Part shown: piece by piece, positions 19,436 to 29,607 of the stretch
How positions within the stretch are numbered: the first letter of the stretch is position 1
Layout of the letters: each line of letters opens with the position of its first letter
Assembly (NCBI GenBank): GCA_963585895.1
Contig: CAUZXS010005819.1
Location: 2,501-66,500, forward strand
Reading direction: 5' to 3'
DNA from: Sepioteuthis lessoniana
Taxonomy: Eukaryota > Mollusca > Cephalopoda > Myopsida > Loliginidae
Length of the DNA: 64,000 bases
Position numbers and translations under genes: made by a program
Notes under the pieces: model-generated
What the model saw: only the letters and a program-made list of their open reading frames with translations
Database searches by the model: none
What the model was told of the DNA's origin: nothing

Positions 19436-19974
19436 AGTTGGAGATATGTTACTTCCGGTTACAGTTAACAGGAATACGTTTTATTTCCTAGAGAAACAAG
19501 ATGAAACGAATACAAAAGGAGTCAATGAAGATGAGTATAAAGAAATATCTTTATCCAAAAGAGATGTGAAAGTCTAAAAGTGTTCGTAGTTTCGGTGGAA
19601 TTATAAAACCTACGTGTAAGCAAGTAAGCTTAGGACATTGTATGCTGTGTATTGTTCCATGGAGTCATGTTTAACGTGACACAAGGTTAGCTGGAAGACA
19701 AAACAGTCCCTGTTCCTAGTGAACAAAACAGGTCTAATCGCCAAGATATATTCCAGGTAGCATCAATGAGATTTTCCTTATACACTACATTGGTAATGTC
19801 AGTTGTCACTCGAAAAATTCATCGGGACAAAGATGGTAATTTCACCCATGTTCATTACTTTTCCTTGATCTTGTGCCAGACTATAGGCACTTGCCACAGT
19901 TGTTTTATCGTTGTAAATAGGAGAATTCTTCGTTAAACTAATGAGTTATACTCAAATGAGTTCAGCTTCAATCC
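19436..19974. other. stretch without recognised features
   Basis: No recognised gene or repeat apart from short SINE-D-like words (CTTGTGCCAGACT near 19870). Confidence 0.35.
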
Positions 19975-20225
19975 AGCCCAGTCGGCTGGGAGAGTTGAAT
20001 ATACCGACTGCATCTCCGCAGAGGAGGTAAGACCCTCTTTCTCAACGATTGTTTGGGGTATAACACTAAGCCATCAGATGCTGAGACTCCAAACCTGGAG
20101 CTCTGGGTAATATAGAGTACCTCTTCATTACCATTACTCCCAGGCCCTCTCTGCCCCGGAATGATAATTCCTGATAATATCTTATCTATGGGTCAAATAG
20201 AACTGTTTGACCATTCAACTGTGTA

Positions 20226-20700
20226 TTAATTGTCTAAATTTCTGAGACGAAGCTTGGTGATTTTTATCATTAAGGGTTTTCGGACTATTGTCTTCATCTT
20301 TATTGTTATTTCCACAACGTTTCGGCCGATATGTCCTCCGGCCTTCTTCAGGTGTTTGTCGAACTCGGGAACCTTCACGGAACTTTGAATCGTTACGCCA
20401 TGTGTCCTGCTGGACACATGGCGTAACGGTTATAGGCGTTGGTTCACTAAGCTTCTTAGAAGACAATCATCTGGCGGTTACAGGTTCAATCCTGACTGCA
20501 GGCGAGTAACAATACAGGAATACTTGTACCCGGTTATACCTAACGGAATCAGAACAGGCAACCCCCGTGGATTCAATAAAGGACGTAGTTCGAAGTTCCG
20601 TGAAGGTTCCCGAGTTCGACAAACGCCTAAAGGCCGGAGGACATATCAACCGAAACGTTGTGGAAATAACAGTAAAGATGAAGACAATGATAAATAAAGT
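20226..20700. mobile_element. SINE-E head-to-head inverted pair
   Basis: 20226-20412 is a reverse SINE-E body joined to a short 5' head. 20413-20700 is a forward copy with head ATGGCGTAACGGTTATAGG, B-box-like ACAGGTTCAATCC and body. The two meet in a palindrome: CGTTACGCCATGTGTCC (20392-20408) and GGACACATGGCGTAACG (20413-20429) around TGCT. Confidence 0.78.
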
Positions 20701-20883
20701 TGGTGTTACACAGCAATACTTGCAACAATTTGTATGCAAACAGATTACTCTAATTTAAAAAAAAATGAAATTATCTACAAACTATTCACTTATATAAAAT
20801 TATAAATTATATACGTATATCCTTAGAACGGTGTGCAAACAAATAACTGATGTTAAATAAAACTGCTTAACCATTTAACTGTG

Positions 20884-21457
20884 TGTTGCATATTGACCTC
20901 CGACCCGGCCAAGCTGTCAAAAAAAGAAATGCACCTGTGTAAATAAGAGGGTCATCCGATCGGAGATATCAGGAGATCAGGGGCGACCTTAACTGTCGAG
21001 GGATTGAATTGAGTGCGAAATTGTGACGCTCGCAGGAAGAAGAGTGGGCGTCAAATTATTATACAACCCCGGCGACAGGAAGTTCAGATTAGTTGGAGAT
21101 AAGATGCTGAAGAGAGAACCAGCACTCAGCAGAGGGGGCCCTCAGGACCCCCGATTGAGCAGTTGGAGTCGGAGAGAAGATGCTGGAATGAGGGCCATGT
21201 CCCAGAGAGGCTGGGCCCTCAGGCCCCCGGTTGAGCAGCGCAGGAGAACAGGAAAGAAACGCTGTTATGGCCATAAGAGTGGGGGTCAATATGTTGCAGT
21301 TCTGTTCAGTCTCCAACTCACCTCTCACACAGTAAAACCTTTAGTAACCCTTTCGAACCCTTTCAAATAAAGTGAGAACTGTGTCCGCTCGTCTTCATTA
21401 CGTCGTTATGTTTCTGCATGCATATGTGTATGTATAATTGTTCATGGCTATACAACG
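20884..21457 (+). mobile_element. solo LTR, family LTR-1
   Basis: 574 bp, TGTTG...CAACG, flanked by TGTG on both sides (20880-20883, 21458-21461). It splits a REP1 AACTGTGTGCAAAC unit. It shares CGACCCGGCC, GTGGGCGT.AATTATTA, TCTCCAAC and AATAAAGTGAGA blocks with 9243-9904. AATAAA near 21365 suggests plus orientation. The small frames in it are not genes. Confidence 0.8.
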
Positions 21458-21670
21458 TGTGTGCAAACAAATGAATGATGTTAAATTGAATTATTGATAT
21501 TGAATAGGAATACTTGAAACCATTTAACTGTGTGCGAACAAATGAGCTCTGGCTCGTTCAAAAATCTGTTGCCTACAAACTATTTGTTTACAAATCATAT
21601 TTATGTCTAAACTGGGTTTGGTATTGAATAACATAGGATTGTTATGCCATAAACCCAACCAACCAACCAG

Positions 21671-22020
21671 CATCAATCTAAAACCGGACCCCCTTGGTTA
21701 TAGTAAAAAAAAAATGACAAATTTATGTAATAAGCCGCGGGGAATAATTTATTTAAATTCAGCACATGTCTTTTTAGACAAGGAAATAGATTTTAGCAGT
21801 CAAAAGGTATTTCATTAAATTAGATAAGAATTATCTTAAACTTGGATGGGCTATTCTGTGCTGGTATCCAAGAAATTCGCCGTAACTTCTGCGCTTATCT
21901 TAAAAATAATATAGAAATGTAATCGTTTAGGGGTCAAAATGAAGACACATAGACAAGAGAAGTAGATGGAAGCAAATATATTACAATAACAGAACAAATA
22001 TACAGAATATAGCTGTTATA
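21671..22020. other. stretch without recognised features
   Basis: No recognised gene or repeat. Confidence 0.35.
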
Positions 22021-22302
22021 CGACCGTGGTGTAATGGTAATGGTCGTAGGAAATAGACACGGCGACACGAGTTCAAATCCTCGACGAGACTGATTGCGTT
22101 CCACATAGCACTAATACCCTTGGGAAAGGTACGAATCCAATTATTCTCAATCCAGCTATGGGTAAATAGGACAGACTAGGTTCTTCAGCCTTGTTGAGGC
22201 AACTAGTCTAGGAGAAGGAAAACTCTGAATTGAAACCTGTTAAACTTCGCTTAAAAATTGACCTTGTATCATATCCTGCCCGAGCGGAGGGGTCGGTAAA
22301 AT
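22021..22302 (+). mobile_element. SINE-C, full length
   Basis: Head ACCGTGGTGTAATGGTAATG, B-box-like GAGTTCAAATCC, central AATACCCTTGGGAAAGGTA, and end CGAGCGGAGGGGTCGG. Flanking GTTATAC occurs near 22014-22020 and 22306-22312, a possible short duplication. Confidence 0.85.
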
Positions 22303-22431
22303 ATGGTTATACAACAGTTAGGAATGTCCTCCCGGGACTGTCACGCAGCATGGAGGATATCTCTCCGATTGTCAAGTAGAGTCGATAAATATTGAGGAGG
22401 AATAGTCCATTATCATGTAGGTAGGGTTATA

Positions 22432-22645
22432 CATTTTTTTTTTTTTTTTCGAATAGAGGAATTATAAATTGAATTACCATGATCAGAAAATCATGTAAGC
22501 ATTGCGTGCGACATACGAAAACACTGGACAGTTGTTTCGACCAATTGGGTCTCATCAGCAGTGTATACCATAATCTCCCCTCTGGAGATCGATCCAGTGA
22601 CCGCAGAATTCAAAGCCGAAACTCTACCAATGTAATACCGTAAAT
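22432..22645 (-). mobile_element. SINE-F: tRNA-like head, hammerhead, poly(A)
   Basis: Read on the minus strand. 22640-22575 resembles a tRNA: TTGGTAGAG as the D-arm/A box, then GGTCACTGGATCGATCTCC as the T-arm/B box. A complete hammerhead ribozyme follows at 22564-22521, then about 70 bp of AT-rich sequence, ending in 16 A residues (T run at 22434-22449 on the plus strand). This head, ribozyme and A-tail layout is that of a pol III-driven retroposon. I see no other copy in the window and no clear duplication, so the 5' end is approximate. Confidence 0.72.
22521..22564 (-). ncRNA. minimal type I hammerhead ribozyme
   Basis: In order on the minus strand: stem I 5' strand ACACTG; core CTGATGA; stem II GACC-CAATT-GGTC; core GAAA; a two-pair stem III (A-U and C-G closing the loop AACT); cleavage triplet GTC; stem I 3' strand CAGTGT, which pairs perfectly with ACACTG. 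All invariant core residues are present, including the first stem II pair G-C. Cleavage is predicted after the C of GTC. The very short stem III is typical of the minimal hammerheads known from Penelope-like elements and some SINE-like repeats, which often need a dimer to cleave well. Confidence 0.88.
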
Positions 22646-22713
22646 TGAAGCTGATACGCCGACTTGTGCCAGCCTGAAAAAAATGTCGACAAAACTATGG
22701 ATCGACATACGAC

Positions 22714-22973
22714 AAGTGCCCGTGGTGTAACGGTTTTAGACGTAAGAAATGGACTCAGCGACCCGAGTTCACATCCTAGACGACGCTTTGTGCATTTCAC
22801 TTTGTGTTAATACCCTTGGCAAATTTCCGATGGGAAAATAATGGGATAGACTAAGCTCTAACCTCTGTATGGCAACCTAACTACGAGAAACACTGAATTT
22901 AAACCTGTTAAACTCAGTTTAAAAACTGACTTTGAGTTCCGTCCTGCTCGTGTGGAAGAGTTGGGTAAATACG
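22714..22973 (+). mobile_element. SINE-C subfamily copy
   Basis: Head TGCCCGTGGTGTAACGG, B-box-like CCGAGTTCACATCC, ACTGAATTTAAACCTG and end GTGTGGAAGAGTTGGGTAA. An 8-bp ATACGACA flanks it at about 22706-22713 and 22974-22981. More diverged than the 22021 copy. Confidence 0.78.
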
Positions 22974-23125
22974 TATACGACAGGACTAAAACCCGCACCT
23001 CACCTCAATGAATGAAATAGAACTAACAACCGTTATATTCCACACACAGTAACTCTAGCAAAACAATAAAACGGTAATACAAATTAAGTATACTATTAAG
23101 GCTATATCAAAGCCTATTCTCACTT

Positions 23126-23668
23126 CAACCTCTTGCCAGTCAGCTGGAGCTGTAGAATACACCGACTGCACCTCTGTACAGAGGTAAGACCCCCCCCCGC
23201 TCCCCAACGAGTGTCCTAGATATGACACGAAACAATTTGACAGTGAGGTTCCAGTAATGCTGGAGCTTTGATAACACTTGATAGGACTTTATCTCTGGGT
23301 CAAATAGAACTAAACTGCGTACTTCAGCTAAACTGAATTGTTTGAAATAGAACTGTTTTGACATTAAACTACGTACTTATGCAAAACTGAATTGTTTGAA
23401 ATAGAACTGTTTTTGTATGCTAAACTGAATTGTTTGAAATGGGACTGTTTTTGACATTTAACTGTGTAAACAAAAACTATATTTATACTAAACTGAATTA
23501 TTTGATTTAGAACTGTTTGACTAAAATGAATCGCTTGAAATAGAAATGTTTTTGAAAATAAACCTGTACTTATGCTAAATTGAATTGTTTGAAATAGAAC
23601 TGTTTGTTTGTATAAAGATGGATTTGGCATTAAATAACCTACAAAGGTTGATATCCCCTAAAACATGA
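23126..23668 (+). mobile_element. REP1 copy
   Basis: Head from GCCAGTCAGCTGGAGCTG, sub-repeats at 23310-23600 and tail TGGATTTGGCATTAAATAACC. The head is shortened: the CATTGCCATCGCTCCCAGG block is missing. Confidence 0.8.
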
Positions 23669-23977
23669 ACAAACACACGAACAAACAAAAACTTCAACCA
23701 CCCAGGTCAGTTTTGGCTTACTGTATCTTTGCGGAGGTCAACATATACAGCGGGTGTGTGTCTAATCCTGATTTTTTACTAAAAATCTTCAGATCCACTT
23801 ATTTGTTACAATTTCCGCCATAATCAAGAGCCAGCCTTAATCAAATTGGTCCAAACGTTCCCTGTTGGGCCTGGCACCAAAGAGGACCCCGTGCGAATGT
23901 AATCTACTCTTGGCTCGTCCAGTACATACAATTCATTGCAATATATTTATGTTCCTAAATGGGGCTCGCACCTCCAA
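23669..23977. other. stretch without recognised features
   Basis: No recognised gene or repeat. Confidence 0.35.
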
Positions 23978-24420
23978 TGGCCAACTGGGTTTGTACAATA
24001 CACCGACTGCATCTCTGCTGAGGAGTAAAACTCCCCCAACAAGTGTTCTGGATATGATACTAAACAAACTGAGAAGACTCAAGTAATCCCGGAGCTTTTG
24101 GGGAATGCGGAGTGCCCCTTTATTGTCATGGCTCCCAGGTCCACTCTGGTGCAGTATGGTAGCACCTGATAAGGTCCTATCAATAGGTCAACTAGAACTA
24201 AACTGTGTGCCTATGCTAAATTGGATTGCTTGAAATAAAACCGTTTTTTGACATTGAAACTTTGTACTAAACTGAATTGTTCGAAATAGAACTGTTTTGG
24301 TATTTAACTGTGTGTAAACAAAAAATTATACTTTATACTAAACTGAATTGTTTGAAATAGAACTGTTTATATGTATAAAATGGATTTGGTATTAAATAAC
24401 TTACAGTCATTCATGTGCCA
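23978..24420 (+). mobile_element. REP1 copy
   Basis: Head GGCCAACTGGGTTTGTAC...TGGTAGCACCTGATAAGG, a short sub-repeat block and a decayed tail at 24375-24420. Confidence 0.75.
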
Positions 24421-25402
24421 CCTAACCATCTAAAGGGCAACCCTGTTTATATTCATCATGAGAAAGTTTAAGTTATTTGCTTCATTGTTTGTTTTTCTTT
24501 GATTTTGCAGTAACATTTGTCCGCAAAAATTATACATTAGCAATCGTCGTCATCTTAGAGGTTGAGGATTGAAAAGACTAAAGATGGTGGACGAGTGAAT
24601 TGTAGCTTATTGAAGATGCCATTTTTAGATGTAACTTCTCGATCAAACCTAAGAAGGAAATTACGGAAATTGGCCCTTATCTTGATGGAGAATGTAAGTA
24701 TTTCACTTTTTTTGGTACAGTCCTTCCATTAATTCATATTTTCATTCATAAATTTTCACACAAAAAAGAAGAACGTCAAGTCGTAGAAATTTGAATATAA
24801 TGAAATTCCCAAACATCACCCCTAAACTAATAAAATCTCAACAGGAAAGAGTTTTTGGGGGTATTTTTTGTTGGCGAGGGGTGACAGAAATTTGAAAATT
24901 CACCCTTAGCCCGAATCAATTCACGATTTAAAAAAAATATACTTTCGGTTTGGGGACAAGAAGATTGGCTTTTCGTTTGAAAAATCAATGTGATTGAACC
25001 TTTTGGGGGGGATTCTTTTTTGTTTTGGTTTGCGGGTAGGGTAAAAATTCATTTCAAAAAAAGAAACATTCCTATATAACTTTTTGGAAGATTACCGCGG
25101 TCATTTTTCCCGCGGTTTAATCTAAATAAATTCAATACAATCTTAACAAAACAGATTTTTTTAAATTTTACACATAAAAAAACAACATGAATCTATGTTG
25201 AAATGTCTAATACAACCAAATCCTAAATAATGTTGTACAATGTGTTTACCACAATCAGGAATCGGTAGTATTAGAATTAAATCCCTCAATATAGGTTTTA
25301 GCATTTTAATGTATAAATTTCTTTAAAAATTAGTCTGGTTAAGAACGGAAGCGATTCGTGGATAAATATTTCAGCTATAATCTATTAATTAATAAGTTCA
25401 AT
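24421..25402. other. stretch without recognised features
   Basis: AT-rich, with short A/T-rich and G-rich runs around 24850-25080. No gene, RNA or repeat family recognised. Confidence 0.4.
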
Positions 25403-25413
25403 TCAAAAATGTG

Positions 25414-26236
25414 TTTGCCCAGTGGGCTGGGGCTGTAGAATACACTGACTGCCCCTCTGCTGAGGGGTAAGACCCCCCCCAACGAGTGTCCTGATATGAC
25501 ACTAAACAGTCTGATGGTGAGCTTCATTGCCATCGCTCCCAGGTCCACTCTGGCCCGGAGTGGTAGCACCTGATAGGGCCCTACCTATCTATGGGTTAAA
25601 TAGAACTAACAGAATACTTATGCTAGATTGAATTGTTTGAGTAAACTGAATAGCTTGAAATAGAAATGTTTTTGACAATTAAACCGTACTTACATTTAAA
25701 CTGCGTGCTTATGCTTAACTGAATTATTTGGACTCGAACTGTTTTTCGACATTAAAACTGTATTTACACTTAACTGAATTGTTACATGTAAGTGCTTGAA
25801 TAGTTTGAAATAGAAATGTTTTTGATAATTAAACTGTGTACTTATGCTAAACTGAATTGTTTTAAATAGAACAGATCATTTACATAAAAATGGATTTGGC
25901 GTTAAATAACCTACAAAGGTTGATATGCCATAAAACCAAACCAAACAAAATCCAAATAACCCTCAAAAAGAGACTCAATATCCTTCCCTTCAATCTGTCA
26001 GCACAAGTTTTGTAGTTACTGATATTCACTAAGTTTTTAGTCTTGCACATAGGCCTCAGTTTTCTTAAAATTACTCACTGAGTGGTCACCTATCTAAGTA
26101 CTGAACTGGTTCATCACTGCTTAACTTCTGTTAATTTCCAGGATGTCTTAAATATAAATCATCACTGTTACATAAAAATGGATTTGGCATTAAATAACCA
26201 ACAAAGGTTGATATGCCATAAAACCCAACCAACCAA
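25414..26236 (+). mobile_element. REP1 composite with transduced 3' flank
   Basis: REP1 head, sub-repeats and hairpin tail (25414-25940) are followed by about 215 bp of non-REP1 sequence (25945-26170) and then a second REP1 tail (26172-26236). The whole is bounded by a perfect 11-bp duplication, TCAAAAATGTG, at 25403-25413 and 26237-26247. The 215-bp part matches 46036-46258, which lies directly downstream of another REP1. The unit therefore looks like a 3' transduction that moved as one piece. Confidence 0.8.
26073..26145 (-). ncRNA. 5S rRNA-like segment (not functional)
   Basis: The minus strand reads AACAGAAGTTAAGCAGTGATG, in two pieces, then AGTACTTAGATAGGTGACCAC. This follows the 5S rRNA internal control region, where the usual form is GAAGCTAAGCAG...TTAGTACTTGGATGGGTGACC. 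The outer parts of 5S are absent. It is a fragment or a 5S-derived SINE part rather than a 5S gene. Confidence 0.65.
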
Positions 26237-26247
26237 TCAAAAATGTG

Positions 26248-26834
26248 ACTTTTTCTACTTGGGTTTTTGGTATTCTGAACCGCCGGACCCAGTCTGGTTA
26301 CTGTACATTCCAGGTTTGGAACACTTTCAATAGAATAAAGCTGGCTTTACATTTTTTTTTCCGTTTACAGACATAACATTTTAATGTTATTTTAAACATG
26401 AATGCTTGTGCAAGTGCATTTGATTAGAAAGAGGAATAATTGAATGGGGTGTGAGTGTTTACCCATGAGCAAAAATATAGGATTTCCGGTATATTTGATG
26501 TCTTCACGTAAATCTTTTTTTAACTCATCCAATCGAGGTGATATCATAGGCACCGGACAACTCTTTCCATACAGCCTCCGGGTCAATATCTAGGAGCTAC
26601 ATACTCCAAAAAATGTGTGTAATTTAACATATATATTGTTTTGAATAAGGTATCAAGGTCAATGCCGCCAATCAGTTCACAAGACCTATGAGGGGTGGGG
26701 ACATTCGGCTGGTGCTTGAAAATGGATCTATTGTGACAATATAGATAATGTTGAACAAATCGAATCTGATATGGGAACTGTAATAAGGGCCACAGCAAAT
26801 ACACACCCCAAATAGATTCTCACATATACATACA
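26248..26834. other. stretch without recognised features
   Basis: No recognised gene or repeat. Confidence 0.35.
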
Positions 26835-27060
26835 CATACAAAGTGTGTGTATATATATGTATATATATGTGTGTGTGTGTGTGTGTGTAAAGAGAGGGAT
26901 ACAGATATATATGTATATATATATGTGTGTGTGTAAAGAGATGGATACAGATATATATGTGTGGGTGTGTGTGTGTAAAGAGATGGATACAGATATATGT
27001 GTGGGTGTGTAAAGAGAGGGATACGGATATATATGTGTGTATCAGAGTAAAGAGAGGGAT

Positions 27061-27094
<34 letters not shown>

Positions 27095-27222
27095 CCCTCT
27101 CTTTACTCTCACACGCACATATATGTGTGTGTGAGTGAGTAAAAAGAGGGATACAGAGATATATGTGTGTGTGTTTGAGTAAAGAGAGGGATACTGATAT
27201 ATGTGTGTGTGTGTGTGTGTAA

Positions 27223-27273
<51 letters not shown>

Positions 27274-27385
27274 TGTCAAGATATATAACGAAAGATACAT
27301 ATATATAATGAGAGATACAGGTGTGTGTATATATATTTATATATAACGAGAGATACAGGTATATATGAATATATAATGCAATTAA
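26835..27385 (-). repeat. TG/TA-rich minisatellite
   Basis: About ten units of TAAAGAGAGGGATACAGA or close variants, separated by (TG)n and (TA)n runs. The unit flips orientation near 27094-27110 (TCCCTCTCTTTACTC), giving a local inverted repeat. The 240-codon minus-strand frame is a Tyr/Ile/His-rich by-product of these repeats, not a gene. Confidence 0.9.
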
Positions 27386-29094
27386 AAGTTTCAAAGAAAA
27401 AGTGCTTGACGCTACTACAATAGAGCAAGTATAAAATTATGAACAGTCGAGATCCGTTCTTTATAAGTTTTATGTAGTGGTCACAATTATCAGAGGGAAA
27501 AATGGCTTCTCAATCTTCATTATAGTGTGGAGTAAAGTCACTTATATTAGACCAAGAGCTGTGGAAGCGAAGATCCGATTATTAAAATGGTACATAACCG
27601 TGTAGAATTGTAGGTAGAATGGTTTAGGGGTGGTGCAGTAATAGGAGCCCCTGGTCACTCTCAGTTCGACCCGCCAAAGACTAACTTTTAGACATTACAT
27701 GCCTGTATCAAGATAGATAATAAGAATATTTGTTTTCTAGAAAGCAAATTCTAATTTATTCACCCAGAAAGCTATTGAATTTTATATACTTTTTTTAGTA
27801 ATGCTTCCAAAAATTTTTTTGGGGGGGAGAGCATTTTGGGATAAAAGTGCCATATCTTGAATATGCAAAGAAAAGGAAAAAAATAATTTGGAAGAATTGT
27901 GGGGAGATCTTTGATAAATCACTATTTTTTTCTTCTTGCACAATGAACATTAGCGTTTTTCTTTCTTTATCTTGAAAATTGCCAAGTAGTATTTTAAAAT
28001 AACTGGTAACAAGTGTATAACATGGGGTCTGGAACATGAATTGAATTTTTTTTTAAATTAATCAATAACTCTTTTATTTAAAGTAATTATGTACTAAATT
28101 ACGCTAAAGGTCAGAGATGTAGGGCACCCAGTGAGAATCGTACGCATTAAATTACACCACTCTTTTCCTATTTAAAAATACTATATTTATGTGAATAAAC
28201 TTTTTTAAAAAAATAAAAATCTAATTTTTTCTTTAAAAAAAGTTTTCTGTATAAAAAAAAAATCACCCAGAAATGAAGTCAATTTTGTGGATATAAAATA
28301 ATTACCTAGAATTTTTTGTTTAAGTAGATGTAATAAAATAGATTTTGGATCTTTGAGTAAAAATTCTCTTGCTCAAGACGACCCGTAAATCCGTTGGGTT
28401 CCTGTGAGAGCAGCTGTCCATGATGACACCAATACTTCTATTCAGGAAAGTGTGACTGATTCTAATTAGCATTTCATATTTAATTCGTTTTATCGGGAAT
28501 TTGGATGTCAAAAATGACATACAACATGCACGAAGCCCTTTATGATAATAATCATTGTTTCAATTTGGACTGGAAATTGCTTTATTCTCTAAAATATTTC
28601 AAATGCAGCTGTGTAATAATAAAAATATAGCCGTAAGGTGCTGGTGTGTTTTTTCACACACAGACACAAGAATTTCAGTAATATCGAAAGAAATAAAACG
28701 GTCTCATTTGCCGGCGAGTAAACTAGCTTCTTTTATAGATAATGAATCATTTCTTTGATGAGAATAAAATCAGTGTTCTTACCGTTAAATATTGTAAATA
28801 TCCAACCACGAAAGAGATGAGACCTATCTTACAGTTGTGATGATACGTGAACGACTGATGGTGGTATAACTTTCGTTTGTTTTTATTCATTTACGACTAG
28901 GTGCGTGTGTGGGGGGGGGGGGTGCGCGTGCGCGCTTGCGTGAATAAAGAGTATACCAGAGGCGTTAGGTCGACGTAGATGTTTGGGTAATATCATTTTC
29001 TATATTCTGCTAGTCTGTGCGAGCGTTAAAAAAGTTTTGGGACTGATAGTAAATGTACGCTGTATACCAAACGTGTTCGGTGAGTCTTAGAATA
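27386..29094. other. long stretch with few features
   Basis: Only a decayed SINE-D-like head near 28105-28165 (GGGCACCCAGTGAGAATCG, minus strand) and a G13-type run with GCGCGTGCGCGC near 28908-28936. I see no gene. Confidence 0.4.
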
Positions 29095-29607
29095 TGACAA
29101 CTGTAAGCCCCCTCTGCAGAGGGATAAGAACCCCCACAAAAAAAAGGTGTCGTAGGTATTGACACTATACTGCATCTGATGATGAAACTTTAGCTCTGGA
29201 AATCTGGGGAGTGCGGAGTACCCCTTCATTGCCATTATTCCCAGGTCCACTCTGACTCGAATATGGGTCATTTAATACCGAATTAAATTTTAAACAATTC
29301 AGTTTGGTATAAGTATAGTTTTTGTTTGCACACAGTCAAAAATAGTTCTATTTCAAGCAATTCAGTTTAGATAAATACGCAGTCTAGATTTTTTTTTACT
29401 CATAGTGGTAGCACTCTATCGGGTGCTACCACTCCGGGTCAGAGTAGACCTGGGAGTGATGGCAATGAAGGGCTACTCTACATTCTCCAAAGCTCCAGCA
29501 TTACTGGAACCTCACCATCAGATTTATAGTGTCATATCCAGGACACTTGTTGGGAGGGTTACCCCGCTGCAGAGAAGCAATCGATGTATTCTACAGCCCT
29601 CGCTCCC
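29095..29607. repeat. REP1b (+) and REP1 (-), tail-to-tail
   Basis: 29095-29280 is a plus-strand REP1b head (CCCTCTGCAGAGGGATAAG, CATTGCCATTATTCCCAGG). 29281-29607 is a minus-strand REP1 with sub-repeats at 29290-29390 and a head at 29400-29607. A hairpin, AGTGGTAGCAC (29404-29414) with GTGCTACCACT (29423-29433), sits in the second. Confidence 0.7.

Larger units (their letters stand above)
19975..21670 (+). mobile_element. REP1 interrupted by SINE-E pair and solo LTR
   Basis: Head 19985-20200 (GCCCAGTCGGCTGGGAGAG...). Sub-repeats resume at 20700-20883 and 21458-21590 (TGTGTGCAAACAAATGA units). The hairpin tail is at 21610-21665. The SINE-E inverted pair (20226-20700) and an LTR (20884-21457) lie within it. 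Confidence 0.72.

Noticed and set aside
26672..27394. 240-codon minus-strand frame
   Set aside because: Composed of Tyr/Ile/His/Thr repeats translated from (TG)n and (TA)n. It is a minisatellite artefact.
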